Assembly (NCBI GenBank): GCA_036676295.1
Contig: JAKFDE010000061.1
Span: 62,001 to 126,000, forward strand
Reading direction: 5' to 3'
DNA length: 64,000 nucleotides
Source: UBA4416 sp036676295
GTDB lineage: Bacteria > Bacteroidota > Bacteroidia > B-17B0 > Aurantibacillaceae
How positions within the stretch are numbered: position 1 is the stretch's first letter; each line of letters starts with the position of its first letter. The position numbers were made by a program, and so were the translations under genes. A model generated the notes under the pieces. It was not told where the DNA came from, ran no database searches, and saw only the letters and a list, made by a program, of their open reading frames with translations. Shown here in pieces: positions 1 through 8,461 of the stretch.

Positions 1-219
1 GAAGTAGCAGAAACAACAGATATTTTAGTGTTCACAAGCCCAAGTAACGCCGAATCATATTTAGAAAAAAATAAAATCCATCCGCATCAAAAAGTGATTG
101 CAATGGGTGAGGCTACTGAAAAATCATTATTAAAAGCTAAGGTAAAAGCAGAGCAAATATCTAAACCTTATTCGTTTGACGATCTGGGTTTGTTTAGAGC
201 GATATTACATACATTATAA
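1..219 (+). CDS. hemD: Uroporphyrinogen-III synthase, C-terminal part
   Basis: The frame is open from base 1, so the gene is cut by the window edge and only the last 72 residues are visible. HemD closes and inverts ring D of hydroxymethylbilane to give uroporphyrinogen III in cytoplasmic heme synthesis. The visible part has the Ser/Thr-Pro-Ser segment (VFTSPSNAESYL) and the later IAMGEATEKSLLKA segment, both typical of the C-terminal lobe of this poorly conserved family. hemB lies 0.7 kb downstream on the same strand, which supports a heme cluster. The call depends on context as much as on sequence. Confidence 0.8.
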   Translation, partial: EVAETTDILVFTSPSNAESYLEKNKIHPHQKVIAMGEATEKSLLKAKVKAEQISKPYSFDDLGLFRAILHTL

Positions 220-241
220 TTTGAGTAAAGAATAAAACAGA

Positions 242-919
242 ATGACGCCCTTTCAAAATCCAACCATATACATTGGCGGTTTAAGAATAGATGAGCCCGT
301 TACAACCATAACAGATCTTTTATTTTGTGCGGTTTGTTTTTTCGCGTTTTTTAAAACAAAAAATTTATCTGAAGACAAAGCGGTTAATTTATACCGTTGG
401 TTTTTTTTACTGACCGGCTTATCTACTTTGGTAGCCGCACTTATTGGCCATGCGTTTTTATACCATTTTGGTTTTGAGGCTAAAATTTATGGCTGGATCT
501 TTGGTGTTTTTGGAATTTCCTTTGCGCAATTTGCCGCCTTGTATCACACGCGCCGATCAATTAATGAAACCCTTTTTAAAACTCTGTTTGTTATTGGTTG
601 TATAGAAGTTGTGGTGGCCTTTGTATTAACCTTTGTAGTTTGGTCCTTTGTGGTGGTTGAGATTCACACAGCTTTTGGTTTAGTTGTCATGGTTACTGTC
701 TTAGAAGCCATTCATTACAAAAAAACGAGATCAGCCTTAAGCATTAATATGATTTACGGCGTAGGTTTAGCGGTCATTGCGGTTATTTTCCACATTTCAA
801 AACTTGCCCCATCGGTTTGGTTTAATCACATAGATGTAAGTCATATTTTTATGGCTTTAAGCATGTACATGATGTATAAAGGAGTTAGTTTGTATCAGCC
901 CGAAAAAGAATTAGTATAA
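242..919 (+). CDS. Seven-helix membrane protein (DUF6962-like) in heme cluster
   Basis: A 225-residue polytopic protein with about seven hydrophobic segments (roughly 22-38, 51-72, 82-100, 113-136, 139-156, 170-187 and 200-215). It resembles what I recall as the DUF6962 family; no function is established. Histidines are placed in or near membrane segments (H70, H75, H142, H184), and the last helix begins with H196-x-D198-x2-H201. That arrangement recalls the metal site of CREST-superfamily hydrolases (alkaline ceramidase, PAQR), but the spacing is not the canonical HxxxH, so this is only a structural suggestion. It sits 22 bp after hemD and 17 bp before hemB, so it is probably co-transcribed with heme genes. 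Confidence 0.75.
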   Translation: MTPFQNPTIYIGGLRIDEPVTTITDLLFCAVCFFAFFKTKNLSEDKAVNLYRWFFLLTGLSTLVAALIGHAFLYHFGFEAKIYGWIFGVFGISFAQFAALYHTRRSINETLFKTLFVIGCIEVVVAFVLTFVVWSFVVVEIHTAFGLVVMVTVLEAIHYKKTRSALSINMIYGVGLAVIAVIFHISKLAPSVWFNHIDVSHIFMALSMYMMYKGVSLYQPEKELV

Positions 920-936
920 ATCATTAATCTATAAAC

Positions 937-1908
937 ATGATCACACACCGTCCACGCAGAAACAGAAAATCAGAAACCATTCGTAATATGGTTCAGGAAA
1001 ACCATGTAACGGTTAATGATTTTATTTTCCCTTTATTTTTAACGGAAGGAAAAAATAAAACATCAGAAGTGTCTTCGATGCCGGGCATTTATAGATTAAG
1101 TTCTGACCTGTTATTAAAAGAAATTGAGCAGTGTATGAAGCTTGGTATTAAAGCGTTTGACGTGTTCCCAAGTTTAAGTGATAAATACAAAGATAAAAAA
1201 GCAACTGAGAGCGTAAACAAAAAAGGGTTGTATTTAAAAACCTTAAAAGAAATAAAAAAAGAATTTCCGGAAGCATGCATTATGACCGATGTGGCGATGG
1301 ATCCATATAGTAGCGATGGACATGATGGTTTGGTGAAGAATGGCGAGATCGTTAACGATGAAACATTAGAGATCTTAGCGAAGATGGCAGTTGCTCAGGC
1401 AGAGTGTGGTATTGATATCATTGGGCCAAGTGACATGATGGATGGACGCGTAGGATACATTCGCGAAGCATTAGATGATAATGGATTTACCAATGTCTCT
1501 ATCATGAGTTACACGGCTAAATATGCGAGTGCGTTTTATGGCCCGTTTAGAGATGCTTTGGATAGTGCCCCAAAATTTGGTGATAAAAAAACGTATCAGA
1601 TGAATCCGGCAAATAGCAGAGAAGCGTTAATTGAAGCGCAATTGGATACTGAAGAAGGCGCCGATTTTTTAATGGTTAAACCGGCTTTATCCTATTTAGA
1701 TGTGATCAAAGATCTAAGTAATAATTTTGATCTGCCTATTGCGGCTTACAATGTGAGTGGCGAATATGCCATGGTAAAAGCAGCAGCAGCCAAAGGCTGG
1801 ATTGATGGCGACAGAGTGCGTGATGAAATTTTATTAAGCATTAAACGTGCCGGAGCAAGTATTATATTAACCTACTTTGCTAAAGAGTGGGCGATGAAGC
1901 ATAAATAG
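937..1908 (+). CDS. hemB: Delta-aminolevulinic acid dehydratase (porphobilinogen synthase)
   Basis: Condenses two 5-aminolevulinate molecules to porphobilinogen in the cytoplasm. At 323 residues it has normal family length. The two active-site lysines are visible: K195 in SYTAKYASAFYGPFRDA and K248 in MVKPALSYLDV, the Schiff-base lysine. The metal-site loop at about 117-130 reads TDVAMDPYSSDGHDG, with Asp/Ala in place of the three cysteines of zinc enzymes, so this is the Mg2+-dependent type. The ATG start lies 17 bp after the membrane protein gene; a strong inverted repeat follows the stop. Confidence 0.97.
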   Translation: MITHRPRRNRKSETIRNMVQENHVTVNDFIFPLFLTEGKNKTSEVSSMPGIYRLSSDLLLKEIEQCMKLGIKAFDVFPSLSDKYKDKKATESVNKKGLYLKTLKEIKKEFPEACIMTDVAMDPYSSDGHDGLVKNGEIVNDETLEILAKMAVAQAECGIDIIGPSDMMDGRVGYIREALDDNGFTNVSIMSYTAKYASAFYGPFRDALDSAPKFGDKKTYQMNPANSREALIEAQLDTEEGADFLMVKPALSYLDVIKDLSNNFDLPIAAYNVSGEYAMVKAAAAKGWIDGDRVRDEILLSIKRAGASIILTYFAKEWAMKHK

Positions 1909-1917
1909 ATTCTAGAG

Positions 1918-1963
1918 ACACCTGTCAGGTTTATAAGCGGCTTGCTAAAAACCTGACAGGTGT
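1918..1963. terminator. Inverted repeat, probable bidirectional terminator
   Basis: Perfect 15-bp arms (1918-1932 and 1949-1963, core ACCTGTCAGGT / ACCTGACAGGT) lie between the convergent hemB and HAD phosphatase genes. There is no long T-run, so it may instead be a dispersed palindromic repeat that happens to sit between convergent genes. Confidence 0.6.
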
Positions 1964-1971
1964 TTACTACA

Positions 1972-2676
1972 TTAACCTTTCACCTCAACCACTCCTCCAT
2001 CTTGTGAAGTATAGTAAACAGGAGTTGTGGTTCTTCTTAATTCTAAATAAGATTGATATGATTTTGAAAATTTGGTACGTTCAGAGATAACGGCATCAAA
2101 GTTTCCATTTAAACCCATCATTAATTCACAGGCTTCTCTTACTGCCGCTTCTCCGCTTGTACAAGCCGTTACATAATCAGCTAAAAGATGTCTAATTACA
2201 TACTCATTGAATAAAGGATTGGCTTTGCGTTGAATAAAAATTCGTAAGCCACATTGTTCGGCTAAACTTAGATCTAACACATCATCAAATACATAAGCAA
2301 TTTGATTGAGCTCTATGTTATGCGCTGCACACAAATGTTTGGCCGCATCCAGTTTGTTCGCAAACTTTGAATAAGAAGCATGAAAGCGTTCTCTATCCAC
2401 AAACGTAAAGGCTGCCGAGTTCTTCTCTCCGGAAATAATAGCCGTTGTTGGAATATCTTTATGATTCAGATAATAAGAAAATCGCAATAAGTTAGTTCCC
2501 ATACTATCGGCTTCATTAAAATGACTTTGCAATAAGTGATCCTTGCACCCATCTGTAAACACACCGTCCCAGTCAAACACAAAGGCTTTAATGTGTTTGA
2601 TCTTTTCTATTAAAGTAGCTTCCGGAAATATTAATTCTCCGCCAATTTCTGTAAATATTTGTGTGAGGTGCGACAT
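1972..2676 (-). CDS. HAD-family phosphatase, KdsC-like
   Basis: A 234-residue HAD phosphatase resembling 3-deoxy-D-manno-octulosonate-8-phosphate phosphatase (KdsC). Motif I is FVFDWDGVFTDG, motif II is IISGEKN, the motif III lysine lies in NKLDAAKHL, and motif IV reads YVFDDVLDLSL where KdsC has GDD. The segment DYVTACTSGEAAVREACELMMG closely matches the KdsC C-terminus, split here for length (DYVTACTSG / AAVREACELMMG). About 45 extra C-terminal residues are not part of KdsC. I start at 2676 because a 25-codon upstream extension is encoded by a palindromic repeat. A transaldolase-CBS fusion gene lies upstream on the same strand, after a terminator. The substrate is unknown. Confidence 0.85.
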   Translation of the reverse strand: MSHLTQIFTEIGGELIFPEATLIEKIKHIKAFVFDWDGVFTDGCKDHLLQSHFNEADSMGTNLLRFSYYLNHKDIPTTAIISGEKNSAAFTFVDRERFHASYSKFANKLDAAKHLCAAHNIELNQIAYVFDDVLDLSLAEQCGLRIFIQRKANPLFNEYVIRHLLADYVTACTSGEAAVREACELMMGLNGNFDAVISERTKFSKSYQSYLELRRTTTPVYYTSQDGGVVEVKG

Positions 2677-2694
2677 AGTGTTTGTTTTATTTGT

Positions 2695-2749
2695 GTCAGT
2701 TCGAGCGAAGTCGAGAACATTAGAACATCTCGACTTCGCTCGATGAGAC
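2695..2749. repeat. Palindromic repeat, TCGAGCGAAGTCGA family
   Basis: Arms TCGAGCGAAGTCGAG (2701-2715) and its exact reverse complement (2729-2743), with imperfect extension through TGTC and GACA at the outer ends. A half-copy recurs at 56887-56908, so this is a dispersed intergenic repeat family. It lies just upstream of the HAD phosphatase start. Confidence 0.8.
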
Positions 2750-2785
2750 AATTCTTTTGAATGATAAATATATCATTTTGAAAAC

Positions 2786-2816
2786 AAAAAAGCCTTATCT
2801 GATTTTAGATAAGGCT
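2786..2816 (-). terminator. Rho-independent terminator of transaldolase-CBS gene
   Basis: A 10-bp stem, AGCCTTATCT (2791-2800) with AGATAAGGCT (2807-2816) and a 6-nt loop, followed on the minus strand by a T-rich tract. It lies 26 bp after the stop of the minus-strand transaldolase-CBS gene and separates it from the HAD phosphatase gene. Confidence 0.85.
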
Positions 2817-2842
2817 CTTAATTTTTGTGAAATATATTATTC

Positions 2843-3853
2843 CTATCCTTTCATGTCCTGAATGTCTAACATACCAACCGGTTTCCCATCATTGGTAACT
2901 ACAATTGTATCGACGTTGGTTTTCTTAAATAAAGCACTTGCATCATTTAATAAGACGTTACCGTCAATCGTAATTGGTTCTCTGTATTCCAGGTCAGATA
3001 ATTTTTTACTTAAAATATCTCTTCCTTTTTCACCAATTAATTTACGTAAGCTACCATCAGTGAATACACCTTTAATGCTGCCATCAGCTTTAGTTACAGT
3101 TACTGCACCAAAACCATATTCAGTCATTTTTACAATAGCGTCAGTAACAGAAGTGTTTTCTGTAACCAATGGATTAGTTCCTTTGATCGCTTCTTTCACT
3201 TTTACCATCATTAAACGAGTATCCTGGATAAATTGATCCGTACCAAGAGTTGTGAAATTATTTTCAGTTAATTGTTTGATGATCTTTAATGGAACCGTGA
3301 TTGTGTGAACACCAATGTTAATAGCATTACGCACGTGTTCGGCATTACGTACAGAAGAGAACATGATCTTAGTATCGTAATCATATAGATCAACCGCATC
3401 AACACATTGTTGTACTAATGCTAAAGCATCATGTCCTTGATCTTGTAAACGACCAACTAAAGGGCAAACATACGTTGCACCGGCTTGCATAGCCATATAT
3501 GCTTGTTGTAAAGTATATACTAAATGCACATTTACTAAATATCCTTTGTCGCGCAACATTTTACAAGCACGAACACCTTCTAAAGAAACCGGAATTTTGA
3601 ATACTGTTTTCTTAGGATCTAAGCCTAAAGCTAATTGACGCTCAGCCTCAGCTAAAACTTCTTCAGCACTGTTCCCTAAGGCTTCGATTTGAAGTACAGG
3701 AACCATTTTGCTTAATTTTACAATTGTTCCGTCAATATCAGTAATACCTTCCTTTTGCATAAAGGTAGGTGTTGTGGTTAATCCATTTAAAAAACCTAAT
3801 TTAAATCCTTCTTCGATTTCTTTAAGGTTAGCTGAATCTAAGTATAATTCCAT
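2843..3853 (-). CDS. Transaldolase/F6P-aldolase fused to KdsD-like CBS pair
   Basis: A 336-residue two-part protein. Residues 1-220 form a small transaldolase (TalC/fructose-6-phosphate aldolase type): MELYLDSANLKEI with Asp6, TVFKIPVSLEG with the Schiff-base lysine K86, then NVHLVYTLQQAYMAMQAGA and PLVGRLQDQG. Residues about 225-336 form two CBS domains whose IKGVFTDGSLRKLI and VGMLDIQDM resemble the CBS pair of KdsD (arabinose-5-phosphate isomerase), a typical site of nucleotide regulation. KdsD normally carries a SIS isomerase domain instead. The gene is complete, with no frameshift. A KdsC-like phosphatase follows, which suggests a keto-deoxy-sugar acid pathway; an ordinary pentose-phosphate transaldolase is the alternative. 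Confidence 0.9.
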   Translation of the reverse strand: MELYLDSANLKEIEEGFKLGFLNGLTTTPTFMQKEGITDIDGTIVKLSKMVPVLQIEALGNSAEEVLAEAERQLALGLDPKKTVFKIPVSLEGVRACKMLRDKGYLVNVHLVYTLQQAYMAMQAGATYVCPLVGRLQDQGHDALALVQQCVDAVDLYDYDTKIMFSSVRNAEHVRNAINIGVHTITVPLKIIKQLTENNFTTLGTDQFIQDTRLMMVKVKEAIKGTNPLVTENTSVTDAIVKMTEYGFGAVTVTKADGSIKGVFTDGSLRKLIGEKGRDILSKKLSDLEYREPITIDGNVLLNDASALFKKTNVDTIVVTNDGKPVGMLDIQDMKG

Positions 3854-3949
3854 GTTTTGTTATTTTTTGTAAAGTTCAAATATACAGTTTTTATAATTAC
3901 GAATATACGAATCGATTTTGACACATACCGATTCATCTTTGGCGTGTAA

Positions 3950-5143
3950 TTATTGTTCGATTGCGCGCACGCCCGGTAAACTTCCTTGTTCAATGTATTC
4001 TAATAATGCGCCTCCTCCGGTACTTACGTAGCTTACTTGTTCGGCTAAATGGTATTTATTAATAGCGGCTACACTATCGCCGCCGCCAATTAACGAGAAG
4101 GCTCCTTTTTTGGTTGCTTCGGCAATAGCTAGAGCAACTTGTTTGGTTCCGTTCTCAAAGCTGCTCATTTCAAATACGCCCATCGGTCCGTTCCATAAAA
4201 TGGTTTTGGAGTTTTTTATCACATCGCTATAAGTAGCAACGGTTTCGTTAGAAATGTCTAAGCCCATCCATCCGTCCGGAATAGCGTTGATCTTGCTCTC
4301 TTGTTTATTGGCGTCATTCGCAAAATTATCAGCTATTACAGCATCTGTAGGAATGTATAAATTCACGCCTCTTGCTTTGGCTTTTATTAATAATTCTTTT
4401 GCTAAGTCTAATTTATCATCTTCACACAACGACTTACCGATGGTGCCGCCCATTGCTTTCACAAAGGTAAATGCCATGCCGCCACCAATTAAAATGTTAT
4501 TGGCTTTATTCATTAATTGTTCAATGATCAGTATCTTATCGCTCACTTTAGCGCCACCAACAATAGCTGTAAAAGGTGCTTCAGCGCCATTAATGACTTT
4601 ATCAATACTGGCTACTTCACCTGCCATTACATAACCAAAACATTTAGCTTCCGGTTTAAAAAACTGGGCGATCACAGCTGTTGAGGCATGTGCTCTGTGC
4701 GCTGTACCAAAAGCGTCATTTACATAAATATCGCCATGTTTACTTAATTTTTCAGCAAAAGCAATATCGCCTTTTTCTTCTTCTTTATAAAAACGTAAGT
4801 TCTCTAATAGCAATACTTGTCCGGGGTTTAATGCTGTCGATTTTGTAAAAGCATCAGCGCCAATGCAATCATCTGCAAATAAAACTTCTGCACCAACTAA
4901 TTTACTTACGGTATTTACAATATGTTTTAGAGAATATTTATTCGTTGGACCTTCTTTCGGACGACCTAAATGCGACATTAAAATAACGCTTCCTCCTTTT
5001 TCAAGAATTTTTTTAATGGTTGGAGCCGCAGCTCTGATGCGGGTTTCGTCCGTTACTTCAAAAGCATCATTTAATGGTACGTTAAAGTCTACACGAATTA
5101 AAGCGCGTTTGTTTTGAAAATTTAAGCTATCGATTGTTTTCAT
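3950..5143 (-). CDS. pgk: Phosphoglycerate kinase
   Basis: Transfers phosphate from 1,3-bisphosphoglycerate to ADP in glycolysis. At 397 residues from the chosen ATG it has the usual length. Visible motifs are RALIRVDFNVPL at the substrate-binding N-lobe, SHLGRPKEG, LLLENLRFYKEEE, IVGGAKVSDKI, WNGPMGVFE and the ATP-loop SLIGGGDSVAAI. The frame can be extended upstream by eight codons, but MKTIDSLNF at 5143 fits the family start. It is transcribed toward the transaldolase-CBS gene, with 96 bp between them. Confidence 0.97.
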   Translation of the reverse strand: MKTIDSLNFQNKRALIRVDFNVPLNDAFEVTDETRIRAAAPTIKKILEKGGSVILMSHLGRPKEGPTNKYSLKHIVNTVSKLVGAEVLFADDCIGADAFTKSTALNPGQVLLLENLRFYKEEEKGDIAFAEKLSKHGDIYVNDAFGTAHRAHASTAVIAQFFKPEAKCFGYVMAGEVASIDKVINGAEAPFTAIVGGAKVSDKILIIEQLMNKANNILIGGGMAFTFVKAMGGTIGKSLCEDDKLDLAKELLIKAKARGVNLYIPTDAVIADNFANDANKQESKINAIPDGWMGLDISNETVATYSDVIKNSKTILWNGPMGVFEMSSFENGTKQVALAIAEATKKGAFSLIGGGDSVAAINKYHLAEQVSYVSTGGGALLEYIEQGSLPGVRAIEQ

Positions 5144-5217
5144 TATTTTAATAATTAGGGTGGGCAAAAATAATGATTTTTTAAATGGGCTTTGGCTATA
5201 CGTCTAAAATTGAAAAA

Positions 5218-5631
5218 TCAATTTAATTTCATTGGCCTAACTTTGCTTTTCACGATAAAGGCATAAGGATAATCTTCTTTGATTTTTTTCAGGGCGTCAA
5301 AAGCTTCCAGTTTGGTTCTGTAGTCGCCAACAGTGATCACAAAATTTGGTTGTTGATAGTCCTCATAAGTAGGCATATCATTATATTTTAAATCAAATTT
5401 GTTTTTCACTTCTTTGGCTTTGGTTCTATCGGCGCTAAAATGAATTTTTAAACGATAGCCGTCGCTTTCGCCATTGGTGCGTTTATGATATTCTGCTTTT
5501 TTCTCTTGCAGAGCCTTTACTTTTAAAAGCGTTTGTGTTTGGTTTTCCTGAGAAAACACCGTCTTGTTTAGAACAACAAATAGGATTAAAAATAATGTAT
5601 ATTTCACTTCGTAAAAGTAAGTAAAATCCAT
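5218..5631 (-). CDS. Secreted SPOR-domain-like small protein
   Basis: A 137-residue protein with an N-terminal signal sequence (hydrophobic YTLFLILFVVL, cleavage likely near VFSQ). The C-terminal half, FVITVGDYRTKLEAFDALKKIK followed by PYAFIVKSKV (first part shown only to illustrate, about residues 98-130), has the pattern of a SPOR domain, a fold that binds denuded peptidoglycan at division sites. The middle is charged and may be helical. The ATG at 5631 is used, but GTG at codon 9 would give a more standard signal peptide. It is divergent from odhA, 41 bp away. Confidence 0.7.
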   Translation of the reverse strand: MDFTYFYEVKYTLFLILFVVLNKTVFSQENQTQTLLKVKALQEKKAEYHKRTNGESDGYRLKIHFSADRTKAKEVKNKFDLKYNDMPTYEDYQQPNFVITVGDYRTKLEAFDALKKIKEDYPYAFIVKSKVRPMKLN

Positions 5632-5672
5632 TAAAATCCTTAAATTAGCGCCTTATTTTAACGAAAATTAAA

Positions 5673-8393
5673 ATGGACAAATTTTCTTATGTTGGAACCA
5701 GCGATGTAAACGCCATTGAGAGTTTATTTTTGCAGTATACCCAAGACCCGAACTCTGTTGATGCTTCATGGAGAGATTTTTTTAAAGGCTTTGAATTTGC
5801 CCGTACGGCTTATGATACCGAAGGAGGAGCCATTCCCGAAAACGTTACCAAAGAGTTTAAAGTCATCAGTTTAATACAAGGTTACCGTCAACGCGGACAT
5901 TTGTTTACTAAAACAAACCCGGTACGCGAACGTCGTTCGTATGCACCAACATTAGCTCTTGAAAATTTTGGGCTTTCGGATAAAGATCTGGAAACTGTAT
6001 TTCAAGCCGGAAACGAACTAGGAATCGGCGCTTCCAAACTAAAAGACATTATTGCTCATTTAGAGAACACGTATTGCCAAAGTATTGGCGCTGAGTTTAT
6101 CTATATGCGTGAACCAACGGTTGTAAAATGGTTACAAGAACGTATGGAGAAAAACAAGAACACTCCGAATTTTTCTGCAACCGAAAAGAAAACCATTCTT
6201 AAAAAATTAACGCAAGCGGTTGTTTTCGAAAACTTTCTTGCTACTAAATATGTTGGCCAAAAACGCTTTTCTTTAGAAGGAGGAGAGGCGGTGATTCCTG
6301 CTATGAATGCCTTAATGGAACATGGCGCGAATTTAGGAATTGAAGACTATGTAGTTGGTATGGCACATCGTGGACGTTTAAATGTGTTAACCAACATCAT
6401 GAATAAAACCTATAAAGATGTATTTACTGAGTTTGAAGGCAGACCAAGTGAAGATTCTTTATTTGATGGTGACGTAAAATACCACATGGGTTATTCGTCG
6501 GATCAAACCAGTGATGGCGGAAAAAAAGTACATATTAGTTTAACACCAAATCCATCACATCTAGAAACGGTTGCTCCTGTAGTAGAAGGAATCATTCGTG
6601 CTAAAATCGATAATCGTCATAATGGCGATAATTCAAAAGCTTGTCCGATCATTTTACATGGTGATGCGGCAGTTGCCGGTCAGGGCTTGGTGTATGAAGT
6701 GATTCAAATGAGCCAGTTAGATGGTTACAAAACAGGTGGAACCATTCACTTTGTGATCAATAATCAGGTTGGTTTTACAACTAACTATATGGATGGCCGC
6801 TCTTCAACCTATTGTACAGATGTGGCTAAGGTGGTATTATCTCCGGTATTCCATGTTAATGGTGATGATGTTGAAGCGTTATGTTTTGTGTCAAAATTAG
6901 CGATGGAGTTCCGTCAAACATTTCACCGCGATGTGTTTATTGATGTATTGTGTTACCGTAAGTATGGACACAATGAAGGTGATGAGCCTCGTTTCACACA
7001 ACCATTATTATATAAAGCCATTGCAGCACACGCTAATCCAAAAGATATTTATGTAAGCCGGTTACAGGCCGACGGGAATGCATTAGCGGACGAAGCAAAA
7101 GCAATTGAAGCGGCCTTTAAAGCTGAATTGGAAGAGAATTTAGATCAGGCGAAAAAAACAGAGAACGTAAAGATCACTTCTTTTTTACAAGGAAACTGGA
7201 ACGCTATTAAAATGGCTCCAGCCAATGCGTTTGATGAGTCTCCAAAAACAGCGATTGATGAAAAACTATTTTTAGAGTTAGCTAAAAAAACAACAGAATT
7301 ACCAAAAGACAAAAAGTTCTTTAATAAAATTCAGAAGTTGTTTGATGATAGAAAAGCCATGATTGCCAATGATAATTACGATTGGGCGATGGGTGAATTA
7401 TTAGCGTATGCTTCGTTAATGAAAGAAGGCTTCCCTGTTCGTTTCAGCGGACAAGATGTAGAGCGCGGAACGTTCTCTCACCGCCATGCGATTGTAAAAA
7501 TAGAAGATAGCGAAGAAGAATACACGCCGTTAAATAACATTGACGCCACTGTAAAATTAAGCATCTACAATTCCTTATTAAGCGAATACGGTGTATTAGG
7601 TTTTGAATATGGTTATGCCTTTGCGGCACCAAATACTTTAACTATTTGGGAAGCGCAGTTTGGTGATTTCTTTAATGGCGCTCAAATTATTATTGATCAG
7701 TATTTAACGTCAGCCGAATACAAATGGCGTCGTATGAATGGTTTGGTGATGTTATTACCTCATGGTTATGAAGGACAAGGTCCGGAGCATTCGTCAGCAC
7801 GTATGGAACGTTTCTTACAAGCTTGCGCTGAGAATAATATGCAAGTTGTAAATGCTACAACTCCTGCACAACAATTTCATGTACTACGCCGCCAGTTAAA
7901 ACGCGATTTCCGTAAACCATTAGTATGCTTTACACCTAAAAAATTATTGCGTTACCCAAGTTGTGTAAGTAAAGTTACAGACTTTACAAAAGCGAATTTC
8001 CAGGAAGTATTAGATGATACCATTGATGCTAAAAAAGTAACACGCGTTGCTTTTTGCTCAGGTAAAGTATATTACGATCTAATTGAACGCAGAGAAAAAG
8101 AAGGGGTAGAAGATATTGCATTTGTTCGTTTAGAACAATTGTACCCTTTCCCACAAAAACAAGTAGATGCGATCTTGAAAAAATACAGCAAGGCAAGCAA
8201 TTATTTATTTGTACAGGAAGAGCCTGAAAACATGGGACCTTGGCGCTTTGTAGACAAAAACTTACGTTCGTTAAACTTAAAGTATATTGGCAGAAACGAA
8301 GCAGCAAGTCCTGCAACCGGCTATGCTAAAAAACATAATGCAGAAAACGAAGAAATCATGACCAACATTTTTTCTAAAGTATTAGTGAAGTAA
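5673..8393 (+). CDS. odhA: 2-oxoglutarate dehydrogenase E1 component
   Basis: The thiamine-diphosphate-dependent decarboxylase of the 2-oxoglutarate dehydrogenase complex in the TCA cycle. At 906 residues it has typical length. The N-terminus shows the E2-binding segment (SLFLQYTQDPNSVDASWRDF), then the TPP fold with VVGMAHRGRLNVL, LHGDAAVAGQGLVYE and VINNQVGFTTN, and the transketolase pyrimidine-binding domain with HEGDE-type and RGTFSHRHA segments. The E2 gene follows after 68 bp on the same strand, so the two form an operon. E3 (lipoamide dehydrogenase) is not in the window. Confidence 0.97.
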   Translation: MDKFSYVGTSDVNAIESLFLQYTQDPNSVDASWRDFFKGFEFARTAYDTEGGAIPENVTKEFKVISLIQGYRQRGHLFTKTNPVRERRSYAPTLALENFGLSDKDLETVFQAGNELGIGASKLKDIIAHLENTYCQSIGAEFIYMREPTVVKWLQERMEKNKNTPNFSATEKKTILKKLTQAVVFENFLATKYVGQKRFSLEGGEAVIPAMNALMEHGANLGIEDYVVGMAHRGRLNVLTNIMNKTYKDVFTEFEGRPSEDSLFDGDVKYHMGYSSDQTSDGGKKVHISLTPNPSHLETVAPVVEGIIRAKIDNRHNGDNSKACPIILHGDAAVAGQGLVYEVIQMSQLDGYKTGGTIHFVINNQVGFTTNYMDGRSSTYCTDVAKVVLSPVFHVNGDDVEALCFVSKLAMEFRQTFHRDVFIDVLCYRKYGHNEGDEPRFTQPLLYKAIAAHANPKDIYVSRLQADGNALADEAKAIEAAFKAELEENLDQAKKTENVKITSFLQGNWNAIKMAPANAFDESPKTAIDEKLFLELAKKTTELPKDKKFFNKIQKLFDDRKAMIANDNYDWAMGELLAYASLMKEGFPVRFSGQDVERGTFSHRHAIVKIEDSEEEYTPLNNIDATVKLSIYNSLLSEYGVLGFEYGYAFAAPNTLTIWEAQFGDFFNGAQIIIDQYLTSAEYKWRRMNGLVMLLPHGYEGQGPEHSSARMERFLQACAENNMQVVNATTPAQQFHVLRRQLKRDFRKPLVCFTPKKLLRYPSCVSKVTDFTKANFQEVLDDTIDAKKVTRVAFCSGKVYYDLIERREKEGVEDIAFVRLEQLYPFPQKQVDAILKKYSKASNYLFVQEEPENMGPWRFVDKNLRSLNLKYIGRNEAASPATGYAKKHNAENEEIMTNIFSKVLVK

Positions 8394-8461
8394 GAGACTA
8401 AAAAGACTATTAGACAAAAGAGATATTTAAATACTAAGAACCAAACATTAAAAACTAATTT

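Noticed and set aside
1089..1280. Minus-strand frame inside hemB
   Set aside because: Lies entirely within hemB; no family features and poor amino-acid makeup.
2677..2751. 25-codon N-terminal extension of the HAD phosphatase
   Set aside because: Encoded by a palindromic repeat; the internal Met at 2676 starts the conserved region.
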